Of a stretch of 64,000 nucleotides of DNA, positions 43,486 to 52,275 are shown piece after piece. Within the stretch, counting starts at the first letter, position 1. Every line of letters starts with the position of its first letter. The stretch covers positions 368,353 through 432,352 of the forward strand of contig NZ_JADBGI010000001.1 in NCBI RefSeq assembly GCF_014892575.1, given 5' to 3'. The notes under the pieces were generated by a model, which saw only the letters and a program-made list of their open reading frames with translations, was not told the DNA's origin and searched no databases. The stretch comes from Nocardiopsis coralli. GTDB lineage: Bacteria > Actinomycetota > Actinomycetes > Streptosporangiales > Streptosporangiaceae. Position numbers and translations under genes: made by a program.

Positions 43486-44373
43486 TCAGTCGTCGTTGTT
43501 GCCGCGGAGCCGGTCCATCCAGGACTCGTGGCCGTGCTTGCCCTCGCCGTCGGCCATGAGGCCCTTGCCGTCGGTGTCGGCGGCGCCCGCGTGGGCACCG
43601 GCCGGGCGGCGGAACCAGGCGAAGCCCACGGCGAGCAGGATCGCGGGGATGATCGCCAGGATCAGGATCCCGCCACCCGCCAGGTCGCCGTCGGCACCGG
43701 TGAGCTGGAAGCCGGAGACGTCGTTGGCCGCGGTCTCTGCCGTGACACCGGACTCCTCCTCTTCCTTCTCGTCTTCGGCTTCGGCCTTTTCGGCGGCCTC
43801 GGCCTCGGCTGCGGCCTCCTGCTCGGCGGCTTCCTGCTCGGCGGCCTCTTCCTCGGCCTGGGCCTGGGCGGCCGCCTCCTCTTCCTCCTGCTGGGAGGTC
43901 TCGTCCTCGAGCTTCTCCTCGGGGATCTCGGAGACGGCGTCCTCACACTTGTTCTCGGGCTGCTGGAACGGGTGCGGCGCGCCCTCCTCGCCGTCACCGT
44001 CGCCCCACTCGGTGATGTAGTACTCGACGTCGTAGAGGTGGCCGTTGCCGCCGCTGACGACGTAGTTCTCCTCGTCCCAGGTCTGACCGGTCAGTTCCGC
44101 GAAGGTCTGGCCGTCGAGGTCCAGGAGGATGTCGCAGTCGTTGGAGGGGTGGCCCGGGCCGCGGTCGCCGATGAAGAACTCGGCGGTCTGGCCCTCGTAC
44201 TCGATGTACCCCTCGGTACCCAGCGGCCAGCTGGGGCTGGAGAAGAGCCCCTTCTGCATCGGCTCGCCGCCCGCGGGGAGCCCGGTGTCGCCCCCGATGC
44301 CGGAACCGTCGTCCCAGAAGTAGGTGGCGTCGACTTTGCCGTGCTGGATGGGAGTGTCGTTCTCGTTGCTCAT
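43486..44373 (-). CDS. Double-psi-barrel-like protein with C-terminal membrane anchor
   Basis: A 295-residue protein. Residues ~12-130 look like a double-psi beta-barrel of the RlpA/expansin type: VDATYFWDD, GLPAGGEPMQKGLFSSP, LGTEGYIEYEGQTAEFFIGDRGPG, then LDLDGQTFAELTG. A Glu/Ala/Gln-rich coiled coil spans ~165-215. One hydrophobic segment sits near the C-terminus (about 242-262, GGILILAIIPAILLAVGFAWF) and is followed by RRPAG and a polar tail. No N-terminal signal peptide is visible from the ATG at 44373 or from any upstream frame. The barrel assignment rests on the GDRGPG pattern and is moderate. Confidence 0.72.
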   Translation of the reverse strand: MSNENDTPIQHGKVDATYFWDDGSGIGGDTGLPAGGEPMQKGLFSSPSWPLGTEGYIEYEGQTAEFFIGDRGPGHPSNDCDILLDLDGQTFAELTGQTWDEENYVVSGGNGHLYDVEYYITEWGDGDGEEGAPHPFQQPENKCEDAVSEIPEEKLEDETSQQEEEEAAAQAQAEEEAAEQEAAEQEAAAEAEAAEKAEAEDEKEEEESGVTAETAANDVSGFQLTGADGDLAGGGILILAIIPAILLAVGFAWFRRPAGAHAGAADTDGKGLMADGEGKHGHESWMDRLRGNNDD

Positions 44374-45007
44374 GAAGTGAAAGCCAGGTGGTCGACGACA
44401 GGGCCGAGAAGACCATGGACACAGCACACCCAGGGCAGGTTCCGTTCAAGGATGCGTGGAGAGCACCTGGGGCATGCGGTGCGGTGTCCGGGATCCCCGC
44501 GTCGCTGGCTGCTGACGGCGGGCGGGAGCGGGACGTGATCGTGTCGGCGGTTCCGACTGTCCTCCGGCTCAGGCGCGTGGGATGCGCGAGGCCGACCCCC
44601 GTGGGTCTCAACTCCCTTGCGGCGCTCCGGCCGTTCAAGGGCTCGGCATCGGTTCATCAATGATCAATAACGAACCGATCACGAGGGACCCTAACCCACC
44701 CGTTTCGTAAAGTGTGCCAGGCTTCCGAGTAAAATGACGGGGCGTGCTTCTGCATGCACCGTGGGAGATGGTGACATCCACCCCCAGAAACAACGGAACC
44801 CCCTGTTCGGAGGGGGGTTCCGTTCATCCTGGGCATCCGCCCGAGAGTGCATTTCGTGGCGCTCGTCATAACGTCCGAAAATCCTTGACGGGGGACTCGG
44901 AAGGACCCGGAAGCCGATCACGGCCGGGTATTCCCTTCACTCGGCCGAATCACGGCCACACGCGCCACACACGCCCCTCCCGACACCGAAGAAGACCAAG
45001 GGAACGC
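44374..45007. other. Gene-free region with AT-rich dyad and orphan hairpin
   Basis: 634 bp without a supported gene. An 8-bp inverted repeat ATCGGTTC-N16-GAACCGAT lies at 44648-44679 in an AT-rich patch. A -10-like TAAAAT follows at 44731-44736 (+). A 12-bp hairpin AACGGAACCCCC / GGGGGTTCCGTT lies at 44792-44824, about 55 nt further on. The plus-strand span between them could be a small RNA. On the minus strand the hairpin is followed by a T-rich stretch. Confidence 0.45.
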
Positions 45008-45031
45008 AAAAAACAGCGGGCCGCCGCGCGG
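45008..45031 (-). terminator. Terminator of kynU
   Basis: On the minus strand a GC-rich hairpin directly after the kynU stop codon is followed by a run of six T (complement of A6 at 45008-45013), a classic intrinsic terminator. Confidence 0.65.
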
Positions 45032-46270
45032 TCAGGTCACCTGCGAACGGGCACGGAAGCGCTCCTGGCGCCACACACCGTTGCGCACGACCTCGACCAG
45101 AGCCCGGGAGGCGTCGAAGACCTCGGTGTACGACAGGTACAGGGGCGTGAAACCGAACCGCATGACGTCGGGCGCACGGAAGTCCCCGATGACACCCCGT
45201 TCGATCAGCGCCTGGACGATCGCGTACCCCGCGCCCTCCTCCGGTTCCACGAGCGAGACCTGGCTGCCGCGCCGGCCGTGCTCGGCTGGGGTGAGTGAGG
45301 CCAGGCCCGCCTCGGCCGCCCCGGCCAGGAACAGGTCCGTCATGGCCAGGCTCTTGGTGCGCACCTCGGCGAGGTCGGCCTTGCCCCACACCTCAAGGCT
45401 CGCCTCCAGCGCGGCGTCGGCCACCAGGGGCTGCGATCCGCTGAGGAACCGGGAGACGCCGGGCGCGGGCTCGTAACCGGGGGCGAAGTCGAACGGCCGC
45501 GCGTGCCCGTGCCAACCGCTCAGTGGCTGCTCGGCGCGGGCGTGGTGGCGCCGCGCGGCGTACAGGAACGCGGGCGCGCCGGGGCCGGCGTTGAGGTACT
45601 TGTAGGTGCACCCGACCGCGAAGTCGGCCCCGCTGCCCGACAGGTCGACCGGGACGGCGCCGGCACTGTGGCAGAGGTCCCAGACCACGAGCGCACCGTG
45701 CTCGTGGGCCAGGCGGGTGAGGGCGGGCATGTCCCGCAGGACCCCGGTCCGGTAGTCGACGTGGCTGAGCAGGAGCACCGCGACGTCGCCCCGGGCGAGC
45801 TCGGCGGCCAGTTCCGGCCCGTCGGGGTCGACCCGGCGCTGGGTCCCCCCGGTCAGGCCCACGGCGCCCTCGGTGATGTAGAGGTCGGTCGGGAAGTTGC
45901 CCGACTCCCCCAGCACCACGTCGCGGTCGGACATGCGCAGCGCGGCCACGACGGTCTTGAACAGGTTGGTCGAGGTTCCGTCGCCGACCACGACCTCGTC
46001 GGTGTCCGCGCCGACCAGGGGCGCGAGCATGGCGCCCAGGGTGCGGGGCTTGTCCCACCATCCGGCGTCGTTCCAGCTGCGGACCAGGCCCTGGCCCCAC
46101 TCGCGTTCGACGGTGTCGGTCACTCGGGCGGGGGTGGAACGGGGCAGGGCGCCCAGGGAGTTGCCGTCGAGGTAGATCACGCCCTCGGGCAGGACGAACT
46201 CGTCGCGCATGGGGGCCAGCGGGTCGGCGGCGTCGAGTGCGGCGCACTCCTCGCGGGTGGTGGGTGTCAT
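45032..46270 (-). CDS. kynU: Kynureninase
   Basis: A 412-residue PLP enzyme that cleaves kynurenine to anthranilate and alanine. It shows the start block YLDGNSLGALPRSTPARV, the cofactor-contact GDGTSTNLFKTVVAAL, the Asp of WDLCHSAGAVPVDL, and the Schiff-base Lys in GCTYKYLNAGPGAPAFLY. The C-terminal GDFRAPDVMRFGFTPLYLSY closes the active site. Full length, ATG at 46270. It follows kynA in the same direction with a 127-bp gap that contains the palindrome CCCCTCGGCCGAGGGG. Confidence 0.95.
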   Translation of the reverse strand: MTPTTREECAALDAADPLAPMRDEFVLPEGVIYLDGNSLGALPRSTPARVTDTVEREWGQGLVRSWNDAGWWDKPRTLGAMLAPLVGADTDEVVVGDGTSTNLFKTVVAALRMSDRDVVLGESGNFPTDLYITEGAVGLTGGTQRRVDPDGPELAAELARGDVAVLLLSHVDYRTGVLRDMPALTRLAHEHGALVVWDLCHSAGAVPVDLSGSGADFAVGCTYKYLNAGPGAPAFLYAARRHHARAEQPLSGWHGHARPFDFAPGYEPAPGVSRFLSGSQPLVADAALEASLEVWGKADLAEVRTKSLAMTDLFLAGAAEAGLASLTPAEHGRRGSQVSLVEPEEGAGYAIVQALIERGVIGDFRAPDVMRFGFTPLYLSYTEVFDASRALVEVVRNGVWRQERFRARSQVT

Positions 46271-46397
46271 CGGTCCTGTCTCTTCGTGGCGGTCGGGTCG
46301 GGTTCGGTTCAGGCGTGCCGGGGCAACGGTCCGTGGCGGTGGGTCCGGGGTCGGCGGCATCCCCTCGGCCGAGGGGACCCGGGGGTTCCGGACGGCC

Positions 46398-47291
46398 TCA
46401 GAGAGTGTCGCGCAGGCGCCACAGCTCGGGGAAGACGTCCTTCTCGGCGTTGCGGGCCAGCCAGGTCAGGCCGTTGGACCCGCCGCTGCCGGGTTTGCCG
46501 CCCATGGTGCGCTTGACCGCCATGAGGTGGCGGTGGCGCCACCGAGTGACCCGTTCGGCCACGTCCATGAGCGCCTCGGCGAGCAGCAACAGTTCGTTGC
46601 CGTCGCGTTCGTCGGCGTAGACCCGTGCCCAGGCCTCGGTGACCGCCGGGTCCTCCTCGTAGGGCTGGGTCCAGTCGCGTTCCACGGCGCTGTCGGGCAC
46701 GGGGAACCCGCGGCGGGCCAGCAGGCGCAGGGCGGCGTCGTAGAGCCCGGGGTGTTCCAGGACCGTGTGCAGCTGTTCGGCCACCTTCGGCATGCCCTTG
46801 TGCGGGCGCACCATGGGTCCGGACTTGTTGCCGAGCAGGAACTCCAGGTGGCGGTAGGTGTAGGACTGGAAACCCGAGGCCTCCCCGAAGGCGTCGCGGA
46901 ACCGGTTGAACTGCGCGGGGGTCATGTCGGCGAGCAGGTCCCAGGAGCCGGTGAGCACGTCCTGGGCGTTGCGGGAGCGGCGCAGCCAAGCCAGCGCGCC
47001 GGGCACGTCATCGGCCTCCAGGGCGTCGCGTGCGGCCTCCCACTGCTCGGCCACGAGCGTGAACAGCAACTCCATGACCTGCGTGGTGAGGATGAACGCG
47101 GACTCGGCCGGCTCCTCGGTACGCGGGCGTTTGAGGCCGAGCAGGGTGTCGACGCCCACGTAGTCCACGTACGGGGTGGGGCGGTCGAAGTCCAGGACGG
47201 GGGCGCCCTCCTCGCCACGGCGGCCCCGCTCCCCTGCGGCGGTCTCCTCCCACTGCGGGGAGTACGGGCACTGCTGTGCGGTGATGGCCAT
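46398..47291 (-). CDS. kynA: Tryptophan 2,3-dioxygenase
   Basis: A 297-residue heme dioxygenase that opens the indole ring of tryptophan to N-formylkynurenine. Diagnostic blocks are LLFTLVAEQWEAARDAL, the substrate segment FQSYTYRHLEFLLGNK, and the heme ligand region RWRHRHLMAVKRTMGGKPGSGGS. ATG at 47291 with AGGGG upstream. It is divergent from an Lrp-type regulator across 146 bp. No formamidase gene (kynB) is present in the cluster. Confidence 0.94.
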   Translation of the reverse strand: MAITAQQCPYSPQWEETAAGERGRRGEEGAPVLDFDRPTPYVDYVGVDTLLGLKRPRTEEPAESAFILTTQVMELLFTLVAEQWEAARDALEADDVPGALAWLRRSRNAQDVLTGSWDLLADMTPAQFNRFRDAFGEASGFQSYTYRHLEFLLGNKSGPMVRPHKGMPKVAEQLHTVLEHPGLYDAALRLLARRGFPVPDSAVERDWTQPYEEDPAVTEAWARVYADERDGNELLLLAEALMDVAERVTRWRHRHLMAVKRTMGGKPGSGGSNGLTWLARNAEKDVFPELWRLRDTL

Positions 47292-47437
47292 GGCGGACCC
47301 CTCGTCGGCGGATGAACGGCTGAGGACACATGATCGAACACCCGGCCCCGCTCACGGAATGGGCATGACCTTCGCGATCAGCCGGTTCGCCTAGGATTTG
47401 CGATGCGAAGAGCTCATCGACCTTGGGAAAACAAAGT

Positions 47438-47905
47438 ATGGCCGCATCACTGCACACACCGCTGGACGGTGTCGACCGGCGGATCCTCGCCGAGCTCCAG
47501 GGCGACGGGCGGCTCTCCTTCAACGAACTGTCCCGGCGGGTGAACCTGTCGGCGCCCGCCGTGGCCGAGCGGGTGCGGCGCCTGACCGACCGCGGGGTCA
47601 TCACCGGTTACCACGCACACGTGGACCCCGCGGCCGCCGGGCTCCCGGTCACCGCCCTGGTGCGGATGGAGTGCTTCGGCGCGCACTGCCTGCTGCGCGA
47701 GCGCTCGTCCCTGGAGCTCCCGGAGATCCTGCAAGTGCACCGCGTCACCGGCGACGACTGCTGCGTGCTGCTCATCGCGGTGCGTTCGATGGAGCACTTC
47801 GAGGAGGTCATCGACCGGTTGGCCGAGCACGGACGCCCCTCGAGCACCATGGTCCTGTCCAGCCCGGTGCCGTGGCGCCCCGTCGACGTCCCGGAGCCCT
47901 CATGA
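47438..47905 (+). CDS. Lrp/AsnC-family regulator divergent from kynA
   Basis: A 155-residue regulator with the HTH LDGVDRRILAELQGDGRLSFNELSRRVNLSAPAVAERVRRL and the RAM domain from AAGLPVTALVRMECFG to the DDCCVLLIAVRSMEHFEEV ligand loop. Its position opposite kynA suggests that it controls tryptophan breakdown, as KynR-type Lrp proteins do in other bacteria. ATG at 47438. A TTG five codons upstream is less likely. Its stop overlaps the next gene's ATG in ATGA. Confidence 0.9.
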   Translation: MAASLHTPLDGVDRRILAELQGDGRLSFNELSRRVNLSAPAVAERVRRLTDRGVITGYHAHVDPAAAGLPVTALVRMECFGAHCLLRERSSLELPEILQVHRVTGDDCCVLLIAVRSMEHFEEVIDRLAEHGRPSSTMVLSSPVPWRPVDVPEPS

Positions 47906-48192
47906 GCATCATCGTCGACACCCCGCTGTGGCCCGGGCCGCGCGGGTGGCTGTTCGCCCACCTGGCCAGCGACCGCTCCTACGAAGAACTGCACACCTTC
48001 GCCCGGCACCTCGGGCTGGACCCGCGCGCCTTCGACCGCGACCACTACGACCTCCCCGAACACCTGCACACGCGCGCCCTGGAGTTGGGCGCCGAGCACG
48101 TGTCCCCGCGCGAGCTGGTGACCCGGCTGCGGGCGGCGGGGCTCCGCCGGCCCAAGGGTGCGCTCAGGCCTCCCGTCGAGCGGCCTCGGTGA
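47902..48192 (+). CDS. DUF4031-domain protein
   Basis: A 96-residue protein matching the small DUF4031 family (SIIVDTPLWPGPRGWLFAHLASDRSYEELHTFA, then FDRDHYDLPEHLHTRALELGA). It has conserved Asp and His residues but no known function. It is translationally coupled to the Lrp gene, and its 3' end overlaps the convergent HD-protein gene by 29 bp. Confidence 0.82.
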   Translation: MSIIVDTPLWPGPRGWLFAHLASDRSYEELHTFARHLGLDPRAFDRDHYDLPEHLHTRALELGAEHVSPRELVTRLRAAGLRRPKGALRPPVERPR

Positions 48193-48853
48193 GGCGGTCG
48201 ATCTCGGCGCGCATGTTGAGGCGGGCCCGGCCCTCCCAGTGCGTGCGCCCGAACCGGGTGTGGAACAGGTCGGAGCGGTCCAGCAGCGAACGCAGGACCC
48301 GCAGGCGCCCGGCACGGAAGACCCGGTCGTTCAGGTGCCCGTACTCGGCCCGCACCGCCGCGGTGTACTCCAGGTAGCCGTCGGGTTCGGCGGCCAGGAC
48401 CGACAGGTCGGCGTCGCAGAGCACCGCCCCGTCGGGATCGCCTTCCTCGGGCAGGTGGGTGGCGGTCAGTTCGACCAGGCGCACGACCTCGGCCACGTCC
48501 CCGCGCTCACAACCCATGAGCGTGAGGAGGCGGTCGGCGACCAGGGCGCTCTCGTCCTCGTCGGTCCCGGGCCGCTTCTCGTACACGGCGTCGTGGAACC
48601 ACACGGCGTACCGGACCCGGTCGGGGTGCGCGGCCTCCTGCTCGAGGATCTCGACCGCGCGCAGGGTGCTCCACAGGTGGGTGAGCGTGTGGTAGCGGCG
48701 GTGCGGTTCGCTCCAACGGCCGAGGAGCTCCTCACCCACCGCACGTGCCTCGGGTCTGGTGCCTGCGAGGCGCGCCCAGGAGGCCCGGAGGAGCACCACG
48801 TCCTCGTGCTCAGGCGGCCCGTCGGACCTGCGTGAACGGTGGGAGCTGACCAT
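48164..48853 (-). CDS. Predicted HD-superfamily metal-dependent phosphohydrolase
   Basis: A 229-residue protein. The metal ligands of the HD fold are visible as RRYHTLTHLWSTL, WFHDAVYE (the HD pair), ELTATHL and the distal LCDADLSVLA. The family is annotated as a predicted metal-dependent phosphohydrolase, with unknown substrate. ATG at 48853; a GTG six codons upstream is possible. Convergent with and overlapping the DUF4031 gene by 29 bp. Confidence 0.88.
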   Translation of the reverse strand: MVSSHRSRRSDGPPEHEDVVLLRASWARLAGTRPEARAVGEELLGRWSEPHRRYHTLTHLWSTLRAVEILEQEAAHPDRVRYAVWFHDAVYEKRPGTDEDESALVADRLLTLMGCERGDVAEVVRLVELTATHLPEEGDPDGAVLCDADLSVLAAEPDGYLEYTAAVRAEYGHLNDRVFRAGRLRVLRSLLDRSDLFHTRFGRTHWEGRARLNMRAEIDRLTEAARREA

Positions 48854-48992
48854 GCCCCCAGTGTTCCCCACTCGCGCCCGTTTTTCGAGGCGGACCTATC
48901 ATGGGACGGTTCTCCTCCCCGATCGTCCGCACCGGCCGCTGCCCGCCGTCGTCCGGGAGGATCACCGGACCCACGACGAGGACGAGGAGCGT

Positions 48993-50243
48993 ATGTCACC
49001 CCTGGAGACCCTGCGGCGCATGAACCGGATCGCGGGGTGGCCGCTGCTGACGGCCACGTTCCTGGCACGGCTTCCGGTGTCGATGTCGCTCATCGGGATG
49101 CTGACCCTGGTCACCGTGCAGACCGGGAGTGTTGCGGCCGCGGGTCTGCTCAGCGGGGTCTTCGCCATGGGCCAGGCCGCCGGGGGACCGGTCATCGCAC
49201 GCTTCGCCGACCGGTACGGGCAACGCCGCCCGGTCCTGGTGATGTCACTGGTGGACGCGGTTCTCATGGCCGTGTTGGTCTCCACGGTCAACGCCGGGGC
49301 CGCCCTGCCGGTGCTCGTGGTCCTGGCGGTCCTGGCCGGGGCCTGCCTGCCACAGGTGGGACCGATGGCCCGGACCCGCTGGGTCGGGCTGATCGGGAAG
49401 GGACCGGACCGCGGGGCCGAACGCGAGCGGTCGGTCGGCGCGGCGATGTCCGTGGAGGGTGTGCTCGACGAGACCTCGTTCGTGCTCGGCCCGGCCCTGG
49501 TCGGTGTGCTCACGGTGACACTGTCGCCGTCGGCGAGCGTGCTGGGCGCGGCGGTACTCATCGGGGTCTTCGGGGCGGTCTTCGCCCTGCACCCCACCGC
49601 ACCGCCCGGGAGCGCTCCGTCCGCGGGCGGGGGCGGCCGGGTCCTCACCCCCGCTCTCGTGGTGCTGGCGGTGCCGATGTTCGCGCAGGGGCTGTTCTTC
49701 GGCGGGATGTCGACGGGTGTGACGGCCTTCGCGGCCGCCTCGGGCCACGGCGACCTGTCGGGGCTGATGTACGCGGTGATGGGCACCAGCAGCGCGGTGG
49801 CCGGGCTGCTCATGGCCTCGGTCCCGCTCACCTTCACGCTGACCGCGCGTGTGCGCTGGGCCGGTGCGGCGCTGCTCGTCCTGACCCTGCCCCTGTACCT
49901 GCCGCACTCGGCGGCGACGCTGGCGGTGGCGATGTTCGCGCTGGGGTGGGCGATCGGCCCGCACATCGTGAGCCTGTTCGGGCTGGTCGAGCGGTCCTCT
50001 CCGCCCGCCCGGATGTCGCAGGCGATGTCGGTGGTGCTCAGCTGCCTGATCCTGGGGCAGTCCCTGGGATCGATGACGGCCGGATCGCTCGCCGACCAGT
50101 TCGGCCACCAGGGCGCCTTCGCACTGGCAAGCCTGGGCGGGCTGGTCTCGGTGGCCACCACGGTGCTGGTGCTGCGCGCCCGCTGGTACCGGCGCGCGGA
50201 GACCGGGGCGGAGGCCGTGACAGGCGTCGGCCCCGCCGGGTGA
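48993..50243 (+). CDS. MFS transporter
   Basis: A 416-residue major-facilitator protein with about 12 hydrophobic segments. The loop between segments 2 and 3 carries the MFS signature ARFADRYGQRRPVLV, and the middle loop GLIGKGPDRGAERERSV is basic. Proteins of this size and pattern are usually drug or metabolite exporters. The substrate is unknown. ATG with GAGGAGC 3-4 nt upstream. It is convergent with the DeoR regulator. Confidence 0.87.
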   Translation: MSPLETLRRMNRIAGWPLLTATFLARLPVSMSLIGMLTLVTVQTGSVAAAGLLSGVFAMGQAAGGPVIARFADRYGQRRPVLVMSLVDAVLMAVLVSTVNAGAALPVLVVLAVLAGACLPQVGPMARTRWVGLIGKGPDRGAERERSVGAAMSVEGVLDETSFVLGPALVGVLTVTLSPSASVLGAAVLIGVFGAVFALHPTAPPGSAPSAGGGGRVLTPALVVLAVPMFAQGLFFGGMSTGVTAFAAASGHGDLSGLMYAVMGTSSAVAGLLMASVPLTFTLTARVRWAGAALLVLTLPLYLPHSAATLAVAMFALGWAIGPHIVSLFGLVERSSPPARMSQAMSVVLSCLILGQSLGSMTAGSLADQFGHQGAFALASLGGLVSVATTVLVLRARWYRRAETGAEAVTGVGPAG

Positions 50244-50262
50244 CCGGGTTCCGGGCGGGGCC
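50229..50262. terminator. Hairpin at the end of the MFS gene
   Basis: GGCCCCGCC at 50229-50237 can pair with GGCGGGGCC at 50254-50262 (16-nt loop). It overlaps the last codons of the transporter and lies between convergent genes. Confidence 0.45.
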
Positions 50263-50300
50263 GGTCCGGCCGGTGGCGGGGCCGCGGGTCGGGGCGCGGG

Positions 50301-51077
50301 TCAGTTGGCGTCGGACTCCACGAGCTCGAAGCGCACGTCGCGGTCGGAGAGCTCCTCCACCGCCGAGGCCGGAAGCCGGTCGTCGGTGATGATGAGGTCG
50401 AACTCCTCCAGGCTCGCGACCCGGAACGTGCCGAACTTGCCGTACTTGGTGCTGTCGACGACCAGGACGCTCTTGGAGGCGATGCGCAGCAGTTCCTGCT
50501 TGGCGACCACCTTGGCCTCCGACGGGGTCGTGGACCCGCGCTCGGAGTCCCAGGAACTGCTCGCGATGAAGGCCAGGTCGACGTTGACCTGGCGCAGGAA
50601 CTCGGCGGTGAAGCGGCCCACCGAGGAGTGGTCGGAGTGCGAGACGAGACCGCCCGTGTGGATGAGCTCGATGCCCGGGTACTCCATCAGGTGGCCGACG
50701 ACGTTGAAGTCGCTGGTGATGACGGTCAGTCCCACCTTGTCGGTCAGCAGCGGCACCATCTGCAGGGTCGTGGTGCCCGCGTCCAGGTAGATGGTGAAGT
50801 TCTCCCGCACGAGGTCGGCGGCGGCGCGGGCGATGTTGCGCTTGGCCGGCACCTCGAGCTGGGCCTTGGCCAGGTAGGAGGGTTCGCTCTTGAGCCGGGC
50901 CGCCAGGCGCACCCCGCCGGTCACCGACAAGACCTTGCCGTCGTTCTCCAGCGCCTGGATGTCGCGCCGCACCGTCATGTGGGACACGGACAGCATCGAG
51001 GTGAGCTCGTTGATACTCAGCACGTGCCGCTCCTGGAGGAGCTTGAGGATGTGCTCTCGTCGCTGATCCGGGATCAT
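50301..51077 (-). CDS. DeoR-family transcriptional regulator
   Basis: A 258-residue repressor with the DeoR HTH (DQRREHILKLLQERHVLSINELTSMLSVSHMTVRRDIQALE) and the sugar-phosphate isomerase-like sensor domain (IYLDAGTTTLQM, FNVVGHLMEYPGIELIHTGG, SASSWDSERGSTTPSEAKVV, VVDSTKYGK). DeoR proteins usually respond to phosphorylated sugars or sugar alcohols. ATG at 51077 with GAGG 6 nt upstream. Divergent from the GDPD-like gene. Confidence 0.92.
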   Translation of the reverse strand: MIPDQRREHILKLLQERHVLSINELTSMLSVSHMTVRRDIQALENDGKVLSVTGGVRLAARLKSEPSYLAKAQLEVPAKRNIARAAADLVRENFTIYLDAGTTTLQMVPLLTDKVGLTVITSDFNVVGHLMEYPGIELIHTGGLVSHSDHSSVGRFTAEFLRQVNVDLAFIASSSWDSERGSTTPSEAKVVAKQELLRIASKSVLVVDSTKYGKFGTFRVASLEEFDLIITDDRLPASAVEELSDRDVRFELVESDAN

Positions 51078-51311
51078 CGTTCGCCTCACGGTCGGGGGCC
51101 GGCCACGGGTGCCGTGTTCTCACGACACCACTTAACAGAGTTTCCCAGCTCGGCATCACCGGACCGAGCACTGGGGACGTGAGTCGCCTCGCACCCGGTG
51201 GTCGCCCGGGCCACGTCCAGGAGCGGTCCGGAAGCTTCCCGACCTGGGGCCGCGCGGCCGTTCTTCCTGTTTGCACCACGTGCGGGCGCGCTTTTTGCGA
51301 CCCTTGTGAAC

Positions 51312-52028
51312 ATGACGCTGTCCATCGCACTGCGCGGAGACACCGCACGACACCCGGGCAACACGCTTCCGGCCCTGCGTTCAGCGTTGCGCGCCGGAAC
51401 CGACCTGGTCAAGATCGACGTCCACCTGACCCGCGACGGCTACCCGGTCCTGGTGGACGAACACCTGGTGGCCGCCCCCGGGAGCGCACCGCGCCCCGTG
51501 GAGGAGATGTCCCTGGTGGAGCTGGCCGTGGCCCGCCGGGACGTGGACAGCCGGGTCCCCACGCTCATGGAGGTCCTGGCCGAGTTCCGCGCCCGGGACG
51601 TGCCCAACCTGCTCGTGGAGGCCACGGCGCCCCAGGCCGCGCTGGCCGCCGACACACTGTTGCGCGAGCGGGGTTTCGCCGACCAGCTGGTCTTCACCGG
51701 ACCCTACGAGGCCCTGGACGCCCTGCGCGGGCGCAGCGGCCGGGCGCGGCTGCTCATGTTGCGCGATCAGCCCGGCCTTCCGCCCGACGACGTTCTACGC
51801 ACCGTGCGTCCCGATTTTCTCGGAACCCACCATTCTCTCCTCACCAGAGAAGTCATCGCCGAAATGCGAGGTTTCGGGTTCGGCGTGGCCGCGTGGTCGG
51901 CCAACGAGTTCCCGGACATGGCCCGCCTGGTGGGAATGGGTGTGGACGCCGTGGCGACCGAACGTGTGGTCGACCTGGTCTCGCTGACGCGCGGGAACCG
52001 CGAGGAGGCCGCGGCGGAACCGGCCTGA
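51312..52028 (+). CDS. Glycerophosphodiester phosphodiesterase-like protein, catalytic residues degraded
   Basis: A 238-residue protein with the GDPD TIM-barrel layout: ALRGDTARHPGNTLPALRSA in place of the HRG...PENT block, LVKIDVHLTRDGYPVLVDEH in place of EIDVHLTKDG...HD, and a typical end AWSANEFPDMARLVGMGVDAVAT. The first catalytic His is Leu7, the PENT Glu is Gly16, and the metal Glu before IDV is Lys34. One His (H51) and Asp36 remain. Activity as a phosphodiesterase is therefore unlikely. No signal peptide. Divergent from the DeoR gene, 234-bp gap. Confidence 0.78.
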   Translation: MTLSIALRGDTARHPGNTLPALRSALRAGTDLVKIDVHLTRDGYPVLVDEHLVAAPGSAPRPVEEMSLVELAVARRDVDSRVPTLMEVLAEFRARDVPNLLVEATAPQAALAADTLLRERGFADQLVFTGPYEALDALRGRSGRARLLMLRDQPGLPPDDVLRTVRPDFLGTHHSLLTREVIAEMRGFGFGVAAWSANEFPDMARLVGMGVDAVATERVVDLVSLTRGNREEAAAEPA

Positions 52029-52275
52029 CCTCGTGCGGAACACGGGCGTTCGACGGAGCCCTGCCGCCCGCGCAACCCCGCCGCACTCGGACTCCCCCGC
52101 TTCCACCCAAGTGACCAACTTTCCCACCAGCGCGTTTTTCTTCGGTGAGTTCTGCTGTTCCGCCCGAATTCGCGACCGTTCGGGACTATCCTCGGAAACG
52201 ATTCCCGCCACGCGAAAGACATGACCCTCGCGCCACCCCGCCCCGACGGCGCCCCGAGCGATGAGACAGCCACCC

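Noticed and set aside
46361..46376. Palindrome CCCCTCGGCCGAGGGG between kynA and kynU as an operator
   Set aside because: GC palindromes of this length are frequent in such DNA and there is no second copy near the divergent kynA/Lrp promoter.
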